This document shows, in pieces, positions 20,349 through 30,980 of a stretch of DNA of 64,000 nt. The DNA is from Lichina pygmaea (taxonomy: Eukaryota; Ascomycota; Lichinomycetes; Lichinales; Lichinaceae): NCBI GenBank assembly GCA_963422465.1, contig OY730175.1:2852001-2916000 (forward strand). The letters run 5' to 3'. Each line of letters opens with the position of its first letter. The first letter of the stretch is position 1. Position numbers and translations under genes: made by a program. The notes under the pieces were generated by a model. The model was not told the origin of the DNA. It made no database searches and was given only the letters and a program-made list of their open reading frames with translations.

Positions 20349-21729
20349 ACATCCTGAGCACACTGCTGGTAACATTCTCACACTCATCTCTATTATCATC
20401 AACAGTAGGAGCTTTTTGGCTTGGTGGAGAAGATTCCTTGACAGTCTCTGAGCGTTCCTGGACTTTCACCTCTCCTTGTGCCTACTTCTTGGCCTTCTTA
20501 TTGGCTTTCACAATTGCAATCTTTTTAGCCTTCTCTTCTCTGGCCACTTGACAAGCAATTTCTTGATTTGTCTATTGCTTTTCCTTCTCCAATTGCTTCT
20601 GTGCACATAGCTGTGCTACCTCCTCCTTCCTATCGTTCTTCTTTTTCTGCTCTTCTTCCTGCTTTTTTTCACTATTTCTTGCAAGTGCAGCTTGAATTTT
20701 TGATGGAGTGAAGATCTGAGGCTTATTATCCTTCTCTCCAAGCAAATTAAGCCGCTTTTCTTGCTATTTCTTCTTCTTCTCCGTTAGTAAAGTCTCTGTT
20801 AGCTGCTCCACTGTAGCTTTGTTGAGATCTTGCTCTGTGATGACTTTTGCAAAGCTATCCCTGATCCACTCAAGTCCTTCTGTAGAACCAGCTTTCTTCT
20901 GCATCTGAATAGCATAACAGAAAGATTTGAATGTGACAGGGGTCTTAGCATGGGTAGGGGCAAGTCTCTGAGGTGTATAAGAAGAGGGATCAAGAATATT
21001 AAGTACTTGAGAGGTATTAAGAAGGAAAATACCAGTAGCTTCAAAAACTGACTGAGTATTCTCAGTTGTGAAGCTTTTTTGCCAAGCAGAATAGAAGATA
21101 GGCCAGAAGATATGTTTTGTGATAGACATAATGCCTAAGCTATTATGCATCACAGCATCAAGCTTTTGGGAATAATGTTGTGCTAGAGGAGAGAACAGAC
21201 CAATATCAAGAGGCTGTAATCAGTGTGTAGTATAAGAAGTTAGTACAAGAACAACAATACTATTTGCATAAGTATATTCAGAAAAGAAAGATTAACATGA
21301 CTTCAATAACTATCAACTATAAGAAGACAACAACAACTTTGTTCTACCTGAGCTTCAGTACACCTGTTGAAGACTTTCTGTAGCTATTGAAGACCCAGAT
21401 TGTTATTTGTCCACCCTTTCTCAAAGACAGTAAAGTATACCTCAGTGTTATTCAGATCTTATACCCAGGTGTCAAGAAGGTCATGTGATTGACCTTGATA
21501 GATAAGAGTTAGAGGGATGTATGATCCAGTTACTTGAACACAAGCAACTAGAGTCACAAACTCCCGACTCCCATCTTGGTTGGTGCCTAGAATCTTGCTA
21601 GTTTTCTGTGCCTCCTTGTTGATGATACGTCGTGTGGCATGCCCCTGGCCAATAAGGAAGTCTTTCTCATCAATGTTGTAGATGGTATCAGCTGTGATAT
21701 AGTATTTCTCAATAGTGTCAGATAACTAT
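20349..21729 (-). pseudogene. Fot1/pogo transposase, C-terminal half, minus strand
   Basis: Read from 21729 downwards, this is the DDE domain of a pogo transposase. It has LSDTIEKYY and YNIDEKDFLIGQGHATRR (first Asp), a CLLIVDSY block near 21320 (second Asp), and a LDIGLFSPLAQHY block near 21190 (third Asp). MHNSLGIMSITKHIFWPIF and FEATGIFLLN follow, then a long Lys/Glu/Gln-rich tail to about 20380. Stops and frame changes interrupt it. It is the missing half of the transposase at 12685-13169. The LINE-proximal end carries gtcagataactat (21717-21729), the reverse complement of the N-half TSD. Confidence 0.82.
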
Positions 21730-21780
21730 TTTGATTTGATTCTTACACTGTTTGTAGCTTTACCACCATGCAGATCTTCC

Positions 21781-22123
21781 TGTCACAGTTCTGGCCCAGT
21801 TGCATATCTGGCACAAGTCACAAACCTTGCCGGGAAGTTCCATCTGCACTGTTGCCTGTTTGCTCTGCCATTGTCTTGTTGCACTTCTGGCACAAGTCAC
21901 GCACTGTGCTGGGAAGTTCTATCTGCACTGTTGCCTGTTTGCTCTGCCGTATCCCCTGCCTATAAGAACTTCTCCTGCTTCCCCAGCTTCTCTTCTCCTT
22001 TTCTCTTTTCCTTCCTTGTCTTTTGTCTTGTACATCAATCCAAGTCTCAAGTCTCAAGCCAAGTCAGGTCAAGGTTACTGGATCAGTTAGGCTTGAGTTC
22101 TGCTCTGCTATTGTCTTGTCACA
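21781..22123 (+). repeat. 5' LTR of Gypsy C1
   Basis: It starts and ends with TGTCACA. It contains an imperfect tandem duplication with a period of about 79 bp (around 21805-21960). Confidence 0.93.
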
Positions 22124-23478
22124 CTACGAAAGACATACCCAACCATAACACACTTCACCAAGCCATGTTCACGTCCTTGTCATGTCTCAACAACCAGACC
22201 AAGCCATGCCAGTTGCTGGAAATAACAAGTTCCTTCGCAACATGTTTGCAGAGTTCATGTGAACTCAAGCTACCAACACCACTCCCAAGTCCAAGTCTGA
22301 ATGCACTGCTGACCCAGAGATCTTCAGTGGTGATGGTGGAAACACGGAAATCATGCATGAGAAGCTTGAGAGCTTCATCACGTCACTGTCACTCAAGATA
22401 ACACTCAACACTGACTGGTACCCCACAGAAACATTGTGGATTGCGTACGTCTTTTCACGCACGACTGGTACTGCGCAGTCCTACATCTCAGCTAAGATCA
22501 CGGCTGGCCAGTACATTGACTGGCACAACATCGTCCAAGATCTCCGGAACACCTTCTCCAACCCAGACCCAGAGTTCCTAGCTCAGAGGAAGCTTATCGC
22601 CTTGTGTCAGGCCAACTGTTCCTTTGCCCAGTTCTTCACAGAGTTCAATCAGTATACTCCACGCACAGACTTCAACAACAAGGCCTTGAAGTGCCATCTT
22701 CGATACACTATCTCTGAAGAGCTTGCCAAGCAGTTTGTCAGCATCAACCTCAAGGACATCAGCTATCAGAAGCTTGTTGAGGAATGCCAGCTGCAGGACA
22801 ACCAGTTGCGTACCACTTCTGCCAGCTCTCACCATCCACGTTAAGCACCTCCCACCCAAGCTTCAGTTCCACATTCAGGAGCTTCAGTTCTGTGTCCAGG
22901 GTTCATCAAGCCAGCCTTCACGCCACAGCCACCAAGTCCTACCATGGATCTCAGCCACTCTAAGCTGACACCAGAAGAGTGAGAACATCACTGAAGCAAA
23001 GGTCTCTGCTTCTACTGTGGGAACCAAGGTCACGTCTCAACCTGCTGTCCAGTGAAAAGCATACCTGTTGTTACTACCACCACAACCACCACCAAGTCTG
23101 CCACTGTTGAGACTACTCCAGAGTCGGAAAACAAGTAGTCCTTGGTTATCATCACACCCAAGGACATGAAAAGGATCTCCATGTTGGCTATCTGTCTCCA
23201 GACCAGAAATTGGACAGTAAGTGCTTGTTTCTTCCTTGTATCCTAGATGGGAAATTCAAGTGCAATACTCTTATTGACTCTGGCTGTTCAGCATTTGGCT
23301 GCATTGGTGCTTCCTTTGCGCAATCTCTTCACCAAGAACCTCTCCCCTACCCACGCACATTGCAATAATTTGATAGCAAGATATCACAAACCACGTATCT
23401 CACCAAGACAATCATGACCACAGCACATAGTGTGCACCAGGAGGAAGTCTCTCTCTTTGTGTCTTCTGGTCTTCACTA

Positions 23479-23915
23479 GGGTGGCATGGTGTAGCGGGAA
23501 GCTGGTGAGAGTTTCCCACTACATGGCACCCATGACCCGGAGCTAGTGGTGTCAGGCCTGGAGAACCTGACTAAACTAGTCATCAGTTCGAATCTGACCC
23601 ACCCCACATTCTGCCACAAAAACCCCCGAGATTTATAGAACTTGTCTAAGATGTACTCCTCGCAAGATGTATGAAAACTCTCAAGAAATAGCTCACCCAA
23701 TATCTGTCAAGATCCACAAAACTCTTAATACTGTGGTTTTCCTATTTCCCTACAGGGTTTGGGGTTTTCCCACAGTACGTACACTACAAACCACAAGGTG
23801 TACAGTAAATGCGTGAGGTCCCCGAGTCAAGTCTACCAGAGACAAAAATTCTTCAAGAAGTTCTGCATGGCTTAATAGCTAAATCAGTGTAAGAATCAAA
23901 TCAAAAAAAAAAATC
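23479..23915 (+). mobile_element. tRNA-derived SINE copy 2
   Basis: A-box-like TGGTGTAGCGG lies at 23487-23497 and B-box-like AGTTCGAATCT at 23585-23595. The spacing of about 90 bp is long for a tRNA promoter. The 3' end AGTGTAAGAATCAAATC plus A-run matches the LINE tail. The TSD is ctggtcttcacta at 23466-23478 and 23916-23928, within Gypsy C1. Confidence 0.92.
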
Positions 23916-26900
23916 CTGGTCTTCACTATAATATGATTCTGGGGATTCCATGGCTCCAGAAGCACAGGCCACACATTGATTGGACAAACACCTCAATCAT
24001 GTTCAAGTCAGATCACTGCTGATCCACATACCTCAAGTCAAACAATGGCTATCCAATCTCTTTGGATCTTGAAGCCAAGATGTCTGCTGGAAAGTCTCAG
24101 GATCCCAAGCCCTTTTCTGCCACGCCAATCTCTATCAATACTGCCGTATTTTCTCTCCTTGCTGCCAAGCCAGATCACCAGGTGTTCAGTGTTTCTCTGA
24201 GAGATATTGAGCAGGTGTTGAAGCCAAAGAAGTGTGTGGATCCTGCCACACTTCTCCCTGCTCAGTACCACAAGTTCCTGGACATCTTCAGCAAGGATGA
24301 CACTGACAAGCTTCCTCCTCTACACCCAGGAGTTGACCACAAGATCAAGATAGAACCAGGAACCCAGGCACCCTCTGGATCTCTGTACAGCATGAGCAGA
24401 GAAGAACTTGAAGTTCTCAAGAAGTACCTGACAGAGAACCTGAACAAGAGCTTCATTCAAGCATCTTCATCACCTGCTGCTGCACCAGTCCTTTTTGTCA
24501 AGAAGCCAGAAGGTAGATTGTGTTTCTGTGTAGATTACAGAGCACTCAACACCATCACCATCAAGAACTGTTACCCCCTGCCACTGATCTGGAAGACATT
24601 GGACCAGCTTTGCAAAGCTGTGTGGTACACCAAGCTTGACATTGTTGGTGCCTTCAACTGTATCCGGATGAAGGAAGATGAAGAATAGAAGACTGTGTTC
24701 CGCACACGCTCAGGCCTCTACGAATACCTTGTCATGCTCTTTGGTCTTGCCAATACTCCAAGCATGTTCCAGAACTACATCAATGATGTTTTGGGACCTG
24801 ATATCCTTGATGTCTTTGGCACTGCCTATGTGGATGACATCCTTGTCTACAGTCAGACACTCAAGGAACACTGGAAGCATGTCAAGCTTGTTCTCAGTCA
24901 ACTACAAGATGCAAGCCTGTAAGTTGACATCTCCAAGTACAACTTTGAAATACATCAAGTCAAGTACCTTGGCCTTATCATTCAGTCTACCACTGAAGGT
25001 GGCTGACCCAGATCTGTGAGCATGGACTCAGCCAAGACTGACACCATCAAGGAGTGGAATCCTCCTGCCAGTCTCAAGGAAGTACAGAGCTTTATTGCCT
25101 TTGCAAACTTCTACCACCAGTTTATCAAAGACTTTGCCAAGCTTGCATCCCTGCTCACAGCTCTGACCAAGAAGAATGTTGCCTTCAAGTGGGAAACCCC
25201 AGAGCAGTGCTTGTTTGAAAGTATCAAGAAGGTGTTCAGCACTACACCCATCCTGCAGCACTTTGATCTGGAGAAGGAGTGTGTTGTTAAGACTGACACT
25301 TCTGACTACGTCTCTGGTGCTGTCCTGTCACAGCCAGATCATGAAGGAGTTCTACACCCTGTTGCCTTCTTGTCACACTGCCACCTGCCGGCAGAATGCA
25401 ACTACAAGATCTACAACAAAGAGTTGCTGGCAATTGTCTGTGCCTTTGAAGAATGGCGAGCAGAGCTTGAAGAATCTCCAGAACCTGTCAAGGTGATCTC
25501 TGATCATAAGAACTTAGAGTACTTCATGTCGTCAAAGTGCCTTTCCTGCTGTCAAGCCTGTTGGAGTGAGTTCTTGTCACACTTCAATTTCAAGATCAGC
25601 TACTGTCCAGGCAGTCAGTGCAATGCTGACACCCTCACTCAATGTTCCCAAGACTTCCTGTCAGACAGTGATCCCTGTCAAGACTTTATAGAGCAAGTCG
25701 TCCTCAAGCCCAAGAATCTTCCACATTCAGAGGTTCAAGTCAAGTCTATCCAGATCCTGAGATGTTCAGAAGCTGCACCAGTTGACACTGAACCTAGTGC
25801 TGCACCTTTTTCAGACATCATCCAAGCTACCTATAACAACCTTGCTGAAGGTGATCCAGTGGCAACAGTGTCACAGATGCTAAGGGATAGTGTCAGGTAT
25901 AGTCAAGAAGTGTCTCTCTCAGACTGCAGCTTGGAAAATGACTGTCTCTTCTACAGGAACTGACTCTGGATCCCTGAGAACAATGAGCTACATCTACATC
26001 TGTTCCAAGAAGCCCATGACCAAGCAATGGCTGGCCACACTGGGATTGCCAAGACCCACAATCTCCTGTCTTGTTAGTACTATTAGCCAAAGATGGTGAA
26101 CATCATACAGCAGTACATCAGGAATTGTCATATCTGCTCTCAAGCAAAGCCTGCCTGTGATCACCAAGGAGAGCTGCTGTCTCTTCCCATGCCTCAGCAA
26201 CATTGGCAGGATCTGGCTATGGATTTTATTACTGACTTGCCCAAGTCAAGAGATGCCTGCTTCCCTGGTGCCAAGCACATCTGGGTCATCACTGACTGTC
26301 TCACCAAAGAACACCACTTTATGCTATGTGCTGAGATAACAACCTCACATCTTGTCCAGATGTTCATCCAGTTTGTTGTCTGTACCCATGGCTTACCCAG
26401 GAGTATTGTCTCAGACAGAGGAGGTCAGTTTGTCAGCTTATTCTGGAAAGCACTCTGTGTCTATCTTGATGTCATGCTACAACTATCCTCAGGACACCAC
26501 CCAAAGACAGATAGTCACACAGAACAAGAGAATTAGAAGCTTGAACGCTACCTGAGATCCTATGTCAACTATCTCCAAGATGACTGAGTCCAATGGCTTC
26601 CTCTGGCAGAGTTCACGTAGAACAACTCCCGGTCTGATTCCTCTGGCATGTCACTGTTCTTTGCCAACAAAGGGTTCTATCTACAGCTCAGCATCACACC
26701 CACAAGTGAAGTCTGCAACCAAGATACTATGGAAATCTCTGGAGAAATGACGCAGATTCTGGAACAGTTGCAAGCTGAACTCCGACTATCCCAGGAAGCT
26801 CAAGCTCACACCACCAATTTGCATCAAGTCCTGTCACTGTCCTATCAAACTGGAGATCTTGTTTGACTGAATACCAAGAACATCAGGACACGCCACCCAT

Positions 26901-27349
26901 GCAACAAGCTTGACAACAAGTGGATTGGACTATTCAAGGTGTTGAAGACAGTCGGAAGCTGTGCCTGCTATCTGGAGCTTCCACACACTCTCAAGATCCA
27001 CCCTGTCTTTCATGTTTCCCTTCTATGTCTGACACCTGCTAATCCTATCCCTGGCCAATCAAATGAACACTCTGGCCCTGTCATTAGTCAAGACACAGAT
27101 GAAGAGTTCCAGGTTGAAGAAATTCTTCACTCCAAGCCAGCAATGTCTTGACAGAAGTTCAAGTACCTGGTCAAATAGTCTGGATGGCCAATTGAAGATG
27201 CCACTGAAGAGTCTATTGAGCATCTTAACAATACCAAAGACGCTATCTACAACTTCCATGAGAAATACCCAAGGAAACCACAGCCACGGAACTACAGCCA
27301 CAAGCAGCCTGAGGCTCACAGGAGTTCGCCATGTGAAGGAGGGGGGTAA

Positions 27350-27692
27350 TGTCACAGTTCTAGCCCAGTTCCATATCTGGCACAAGTCACACACCTTGCT
27401 TGGAAGTTCCATCTGCACTGTTGCCTGTTTGCTCTGCCATTGCCTTGTTGCACTTCTGGCACAAGTCACGCACTGTGCCGGGAAGTTCCATCTGCACTGT
27501 TGCCTGTTTGCTCCGCTGTATCCCCTGCCTATAAGAACTTCTCCTGCTCCCCCAGCTTCTCTTCTTCTTTTCTCTTTTCCTTCCTTGTCTTTCGTCTTGT
27601 ACATCAATCCAAGTCTCAAGTCTCAAGCCAAGTCAGGTCAAGGTTACCGAATCAGTTAGACTTGAGTTCTGCTCTGCCATTGCCTTGTCACA
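27350..27692 (+). repeat. 3' LTR of Gypsy C1
   Basis: The same length as the 5' LTR. The differences between them are nearly all transitions. Confidence 0.93.
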
Positions 27693-27900
27693 CTTCCACC
27701 TAATAGTGAACTTCTTCAGTAAACCTTTAAAGGAATAAAAACTGAAGACAGGGAGCTGACTAGAAAGTGTAGCAAAAGGAAATCTTGTAGTGTGTGGTAG
27801 GAACAGCTTCTAGATGTTGGAGTGTGAATAGTGAAATTTGAAAGCCAGATTAAATTGGTTTAGTCTTTTCAAAGACATAAACCAGTACAGAAACTTCTGT

Positions 27901-29860
27901 TTTTTTTATTTTATTTTATTCTTACACTGATTTAGCTGTAGAGCCATGCAGAACTTCTAGGTACATGTTTGTTTCTCCAGAAAACCTTTGGAGGAATAAA
28001 AACTGGAGCTTGGGAGAGACTAGGGAAAATCTTGTGGAATATACAGTAGCTAAGGAAATTTGTACATGTAGCTATTTGTTAAAACAAACAGTTGACTTGG
28101 TAGAGCTTAGAAAGAGAGTTGGTGGGCTAGGTTGAACTGGTCAAGTCTTTTCAAAGACATAAACCAGAAAAGAAGTTTAGGAAGTAGCTTGGAGGAGAAT
28201 AAGATAGATGGGAAATCTTGTAGAGGGAATTGGACTTGTTGTCTTTGGTTTGAAAATTTGTTACAGAAAAAAGTGATGTGTTGGGCTGTTTCTTCTCCAA
28301 AACCACAGGTGCATAGAGGGGAGTTAAAGTCTGGAACATTTGCTCTGAAAAGAAAACTGGCCAGTCCTATTCTTGCTGACAGAATTTGAAGAAATAGACT
28401 AGACTCAGCTTTTCTCAAATCTTTGAAGATATTGAGGTTTTTCTTCTGTGGCCTTCTGGTGAACATGTCCCAAATAGCAGAACAATTTCCTCTGCTTACC
28501 TGCCATCTGGCTTCCTATTCTTTGTGGAAAACCTCCTGTAGACTTTTCTTTGAGAAGTCTTGGTTAGTAGTTAGTTGTTCCAGCCAGACTGTTCTCCAGT
28601 TTAGAGAAATTGTTGTCAGAGACTTTGGTGTAGTTCTGAGAGAGGAAACATAGAGAGAAATTTGACTGTGTAGTTTGTGGAGAATTGTAGAAGGAGAGTT
28701 GGGTAGTGTGTTTGAATAGAAAGATGAAAGAAAACATGCTGTTCTCAGCTTGAAGTATAAGTCTAGAGGGGGTAGAAATAGTTCTGATTCAAGTAGGAAA
28801 ATAGGAGTGACTTTAAAGACACCTCCTATAGTTCTTAAACATTTATTTTGGAAAGTAGATAATGGAATAATATTAGAGAGTTTCTTTTGGGGATTGAACC
28901 AGACTCCTACTGCATAACTAAGAAGAGATCTTAATATAGCAGTGTAGACATGATGTGCTGTTAGGACTGGTAGTCCCCAAGTAGAGTAGGTTGTTCTGGA
29001 TAAAGCTGAGAAATATTTGGAGGCTTTCTGTGACATGATTTTTTGGTGTTTTTTCCAGACAAGTTTTGAGTCAAAGTAAAGTCCCAAGATGCGCACTTCT
29101 TCTTTTGGTTGAAGTACCACTTCTCCAAGTCTTAGACTGAGCTGAAGATTGTCTCTTCTTCTTCTAGAAAAATGGAGAAGTTCATACTTTTCAGGTGCAA
29201 ACTTCATACCATGTTTTCTTGCCCAGTCCTGACATTTGGAATATGTAGACTTCAACTTGAGAAGGTTGCTTTTCAAGGAGGAGGAGAATGCAAGAAGATT
29301 AGTGTCATCTGCAAAACCAAGTGCTGAAACTCCTTTCTCAGGGGTGTGTACAGTAATGTGCAGTTCTGAGATATAGAAAAGAAATAGAATAGGAGAGAAA
29401 GGTGATCCTTGAGGGACTCCACAGTATATAGGGAACTGGGGTGATTCTGAGTCATCAAACACCAGAGAGGTAGTACGTGAAGTAGTGAAGGAAAAGATCC
29501 AGGATACAAACCACTTAGGAATCATTCTCTTAATCAGGATCTTTCTGAGAACTTCTGGCAAGACTCTGTCATAGGCTCCAGAGATGTCTAGAGAGAGAAG
29601 ACTAGCAACCATTCCTTTTTTCCAGATCTTTTCTACCTGGGAGATCAGAAGAAAAAGTGCTGATTCTGTTGATCTTCCTTTTCTGAATCCCATCTGGATT
29701 TCTGGCAAGAGATTTTCTTTCTCAGCTAGTTCACTTAGTCTTGCAGCTGCAATAGCTTCCATTAGCTTCCCAATTGTATTCAGGAGAGCTATAGAGCGCC
29801 ATGCTTTTGCTTGACAGTAGGATCCCTTGCCAGGTTTCCTTAGGCAGATTGTCTTGGCCA
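27901..29860 (-). mobile_element. 5'-truncated LINE (subfamily 2), part of a chimeric insertion
   Basis: On the minus strand this holds the ORF2 RT core to the 3' end. The frame is open 29861-28515 and, after one TGG-to-TAG stop at 28515-28517, on to the C-terminal CCHC (CTCGFGEETAQHITFFC) near 28300. Motifs are GFRKGRSTESALFLL, SLDISGAYDRVLPEVL, GVPQGSPFSPILF and GFADDTNLLAF. The T-rich left end (27901-27920) is the reverse of an AATAAAATAAAA tail. The left TSD is cagaaacttctgt at 27888-27900. The matching TSD lies not at 29860 but at 30981-30993, beyond 1.1 kb of unrelated sequence. Confidence 0.9.
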
Positions 29861-30980
29861 CAGTTGAGCTATGCCGAGGTATAGCGCAGAGTCGACATCC
29901 TGTGCAGGGTCTCTGCCACGCTTCCCCGCAGTCCTGAGGTCTTTTGCGCTCCGCCGTGTACGCTCACCCCTAGGTCCTGCTTCGGAGTGCCGGGTTGCCA
30001 GCCCGGAGCCCACGCTCCAACTGCAGTTTGCTCCTTGAGCCTGTTATTTGCAGCCTGAGCCTGCACTCTGTACGGACCAGCATGCGCTTCCGTCCTCTCA
30101 GGCCATATAGACAGTCTCGTAGTAGGCCCGGACCCTACTGCCGTCACTGCCATTATATACCACACCCCGCAGCTCTCGCTGTTTCGTGTTATCTCTGTAG
30201 ATCTCTCGTACAGAGGCCAACCATGCCTCGCAGGCTCTACAGACCCTGCAGGCCATGCCAGCACCTGCAGGACCACCTTTCCAGCCCACTAACCAAGTAG
30301 GGAGAAGTCTCCGTCTGCCCGCTGTCGCCTGTGGGACCCCGAATGTACGTGGTGGCCCACTGGAGAACCTCCAGTGCCCTAGCTCCGGTCCGTAGGTGGC
30401 CCGAAGAGAATCCGTGGCAAGACCTTAGGCAAAACCATCAAGCCAGCACTTTGACTATCACACAGCCCTTAGGTACTGGAGCAGCGGAAACTCTTCATGC
30501 CACCTGCTCACCTTCTTTAAGACGTAGTCTCTGTTCGATTAACAACACCGCGGTACAGACATCACTCCCCTCCTAGAACAAGATCCTTGATGCATCAGCT
30601 GCTGGAGACTCTGCCAGAAGGGGGGTGTGCGATAGGAACTCCTCTCGTCTACTCCAGAGGTGCCCTGTCGGGTGTCTAGACTTCACATCCACCAGTTGCA
30701 AGGCTGGCTTCAGGCTGTAGCGTACACAGTAGACATCCGTCGAGTGGTTTTCATAACCAGTTTGGTCGAAGTCCTCTGTTCTGCTGATGTCACTTCACGG
30801 GGGTGTCCAGGGTGCCTGCACAACACCTCCGGTGGCCTGTCACTCCACGGGCAACAGCAGCTCGACCGGTGACTCAATTAGCTCTCGGTGCAGCGACTAC
30901 AAGCAGCTTGGGAGACTGCCTGCCATCACTGCCCCGAGGTTCGCAGCCTGCACTGCGTGGAGGTTTGAGTCTTCGCAGGC
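29861..30980 (-). other. Unidentified 1.1-kb segment fused to the 5' side of a LINE
   Basis: This GC-richer segment has no match elsewhere in the window. It starts exactly at the LINE truncation point and ends at the second TSD copy, so it arrived in the same insertion. On the minus strand a purine run (GGAGGGGAG) near 30570 is followed by TGATGTCTG, which faintly resembles a polypurine tract and LTR start. Short minus-strand frames (30289-30098, 30276-29869) have no family I recognise. Confidence 0.6.

Larger units (their letters stand above)
21781..27692 (+). mobile_element. Ty3/Gypsy chromovirus C1, both LTRs, broken
   Basis: This 5.9-kb element has two 343-bp LTRs (21781-22123 and 27350-27692) and a 5-bp TSD, cttcc (21776-21780 and 27693-27697). 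Plus-strand parts are gag from ATG 22182 with a CCHC near 23005-23055 (CFYCGNQGHVSTCC), a protease active-site region near 23265, reverse transcriptase about 24400-25000, RNase H about 25020-25600, integrase about 26090-26850 and a chromodomain-like end about 27110-27230. A purine-rich GGAGGGGGG tract precedes the 3' LTR. A SINE lies at 23479-23915. There are roughly a dozen breaks. The LTRs differ at about 18 sites by eye, so it is not recent. Confidence 0.93.

Noticed and set aside
23479-23610. Possible tRNA gene (A- and B-box motifs)
   Set aside because: The A-to-B distance is about 90 bp, three dispersed copies have TSDs and LINE tails, and I could not fold a cloverleaf. It is a SINE head.
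29869-30276. A 135-codon minus-strand ORF in the foreign segment
   Set aside because: No recognisable motif. Other frames of similar length exist in this GC-rich stretch, so coding cannot be supported.
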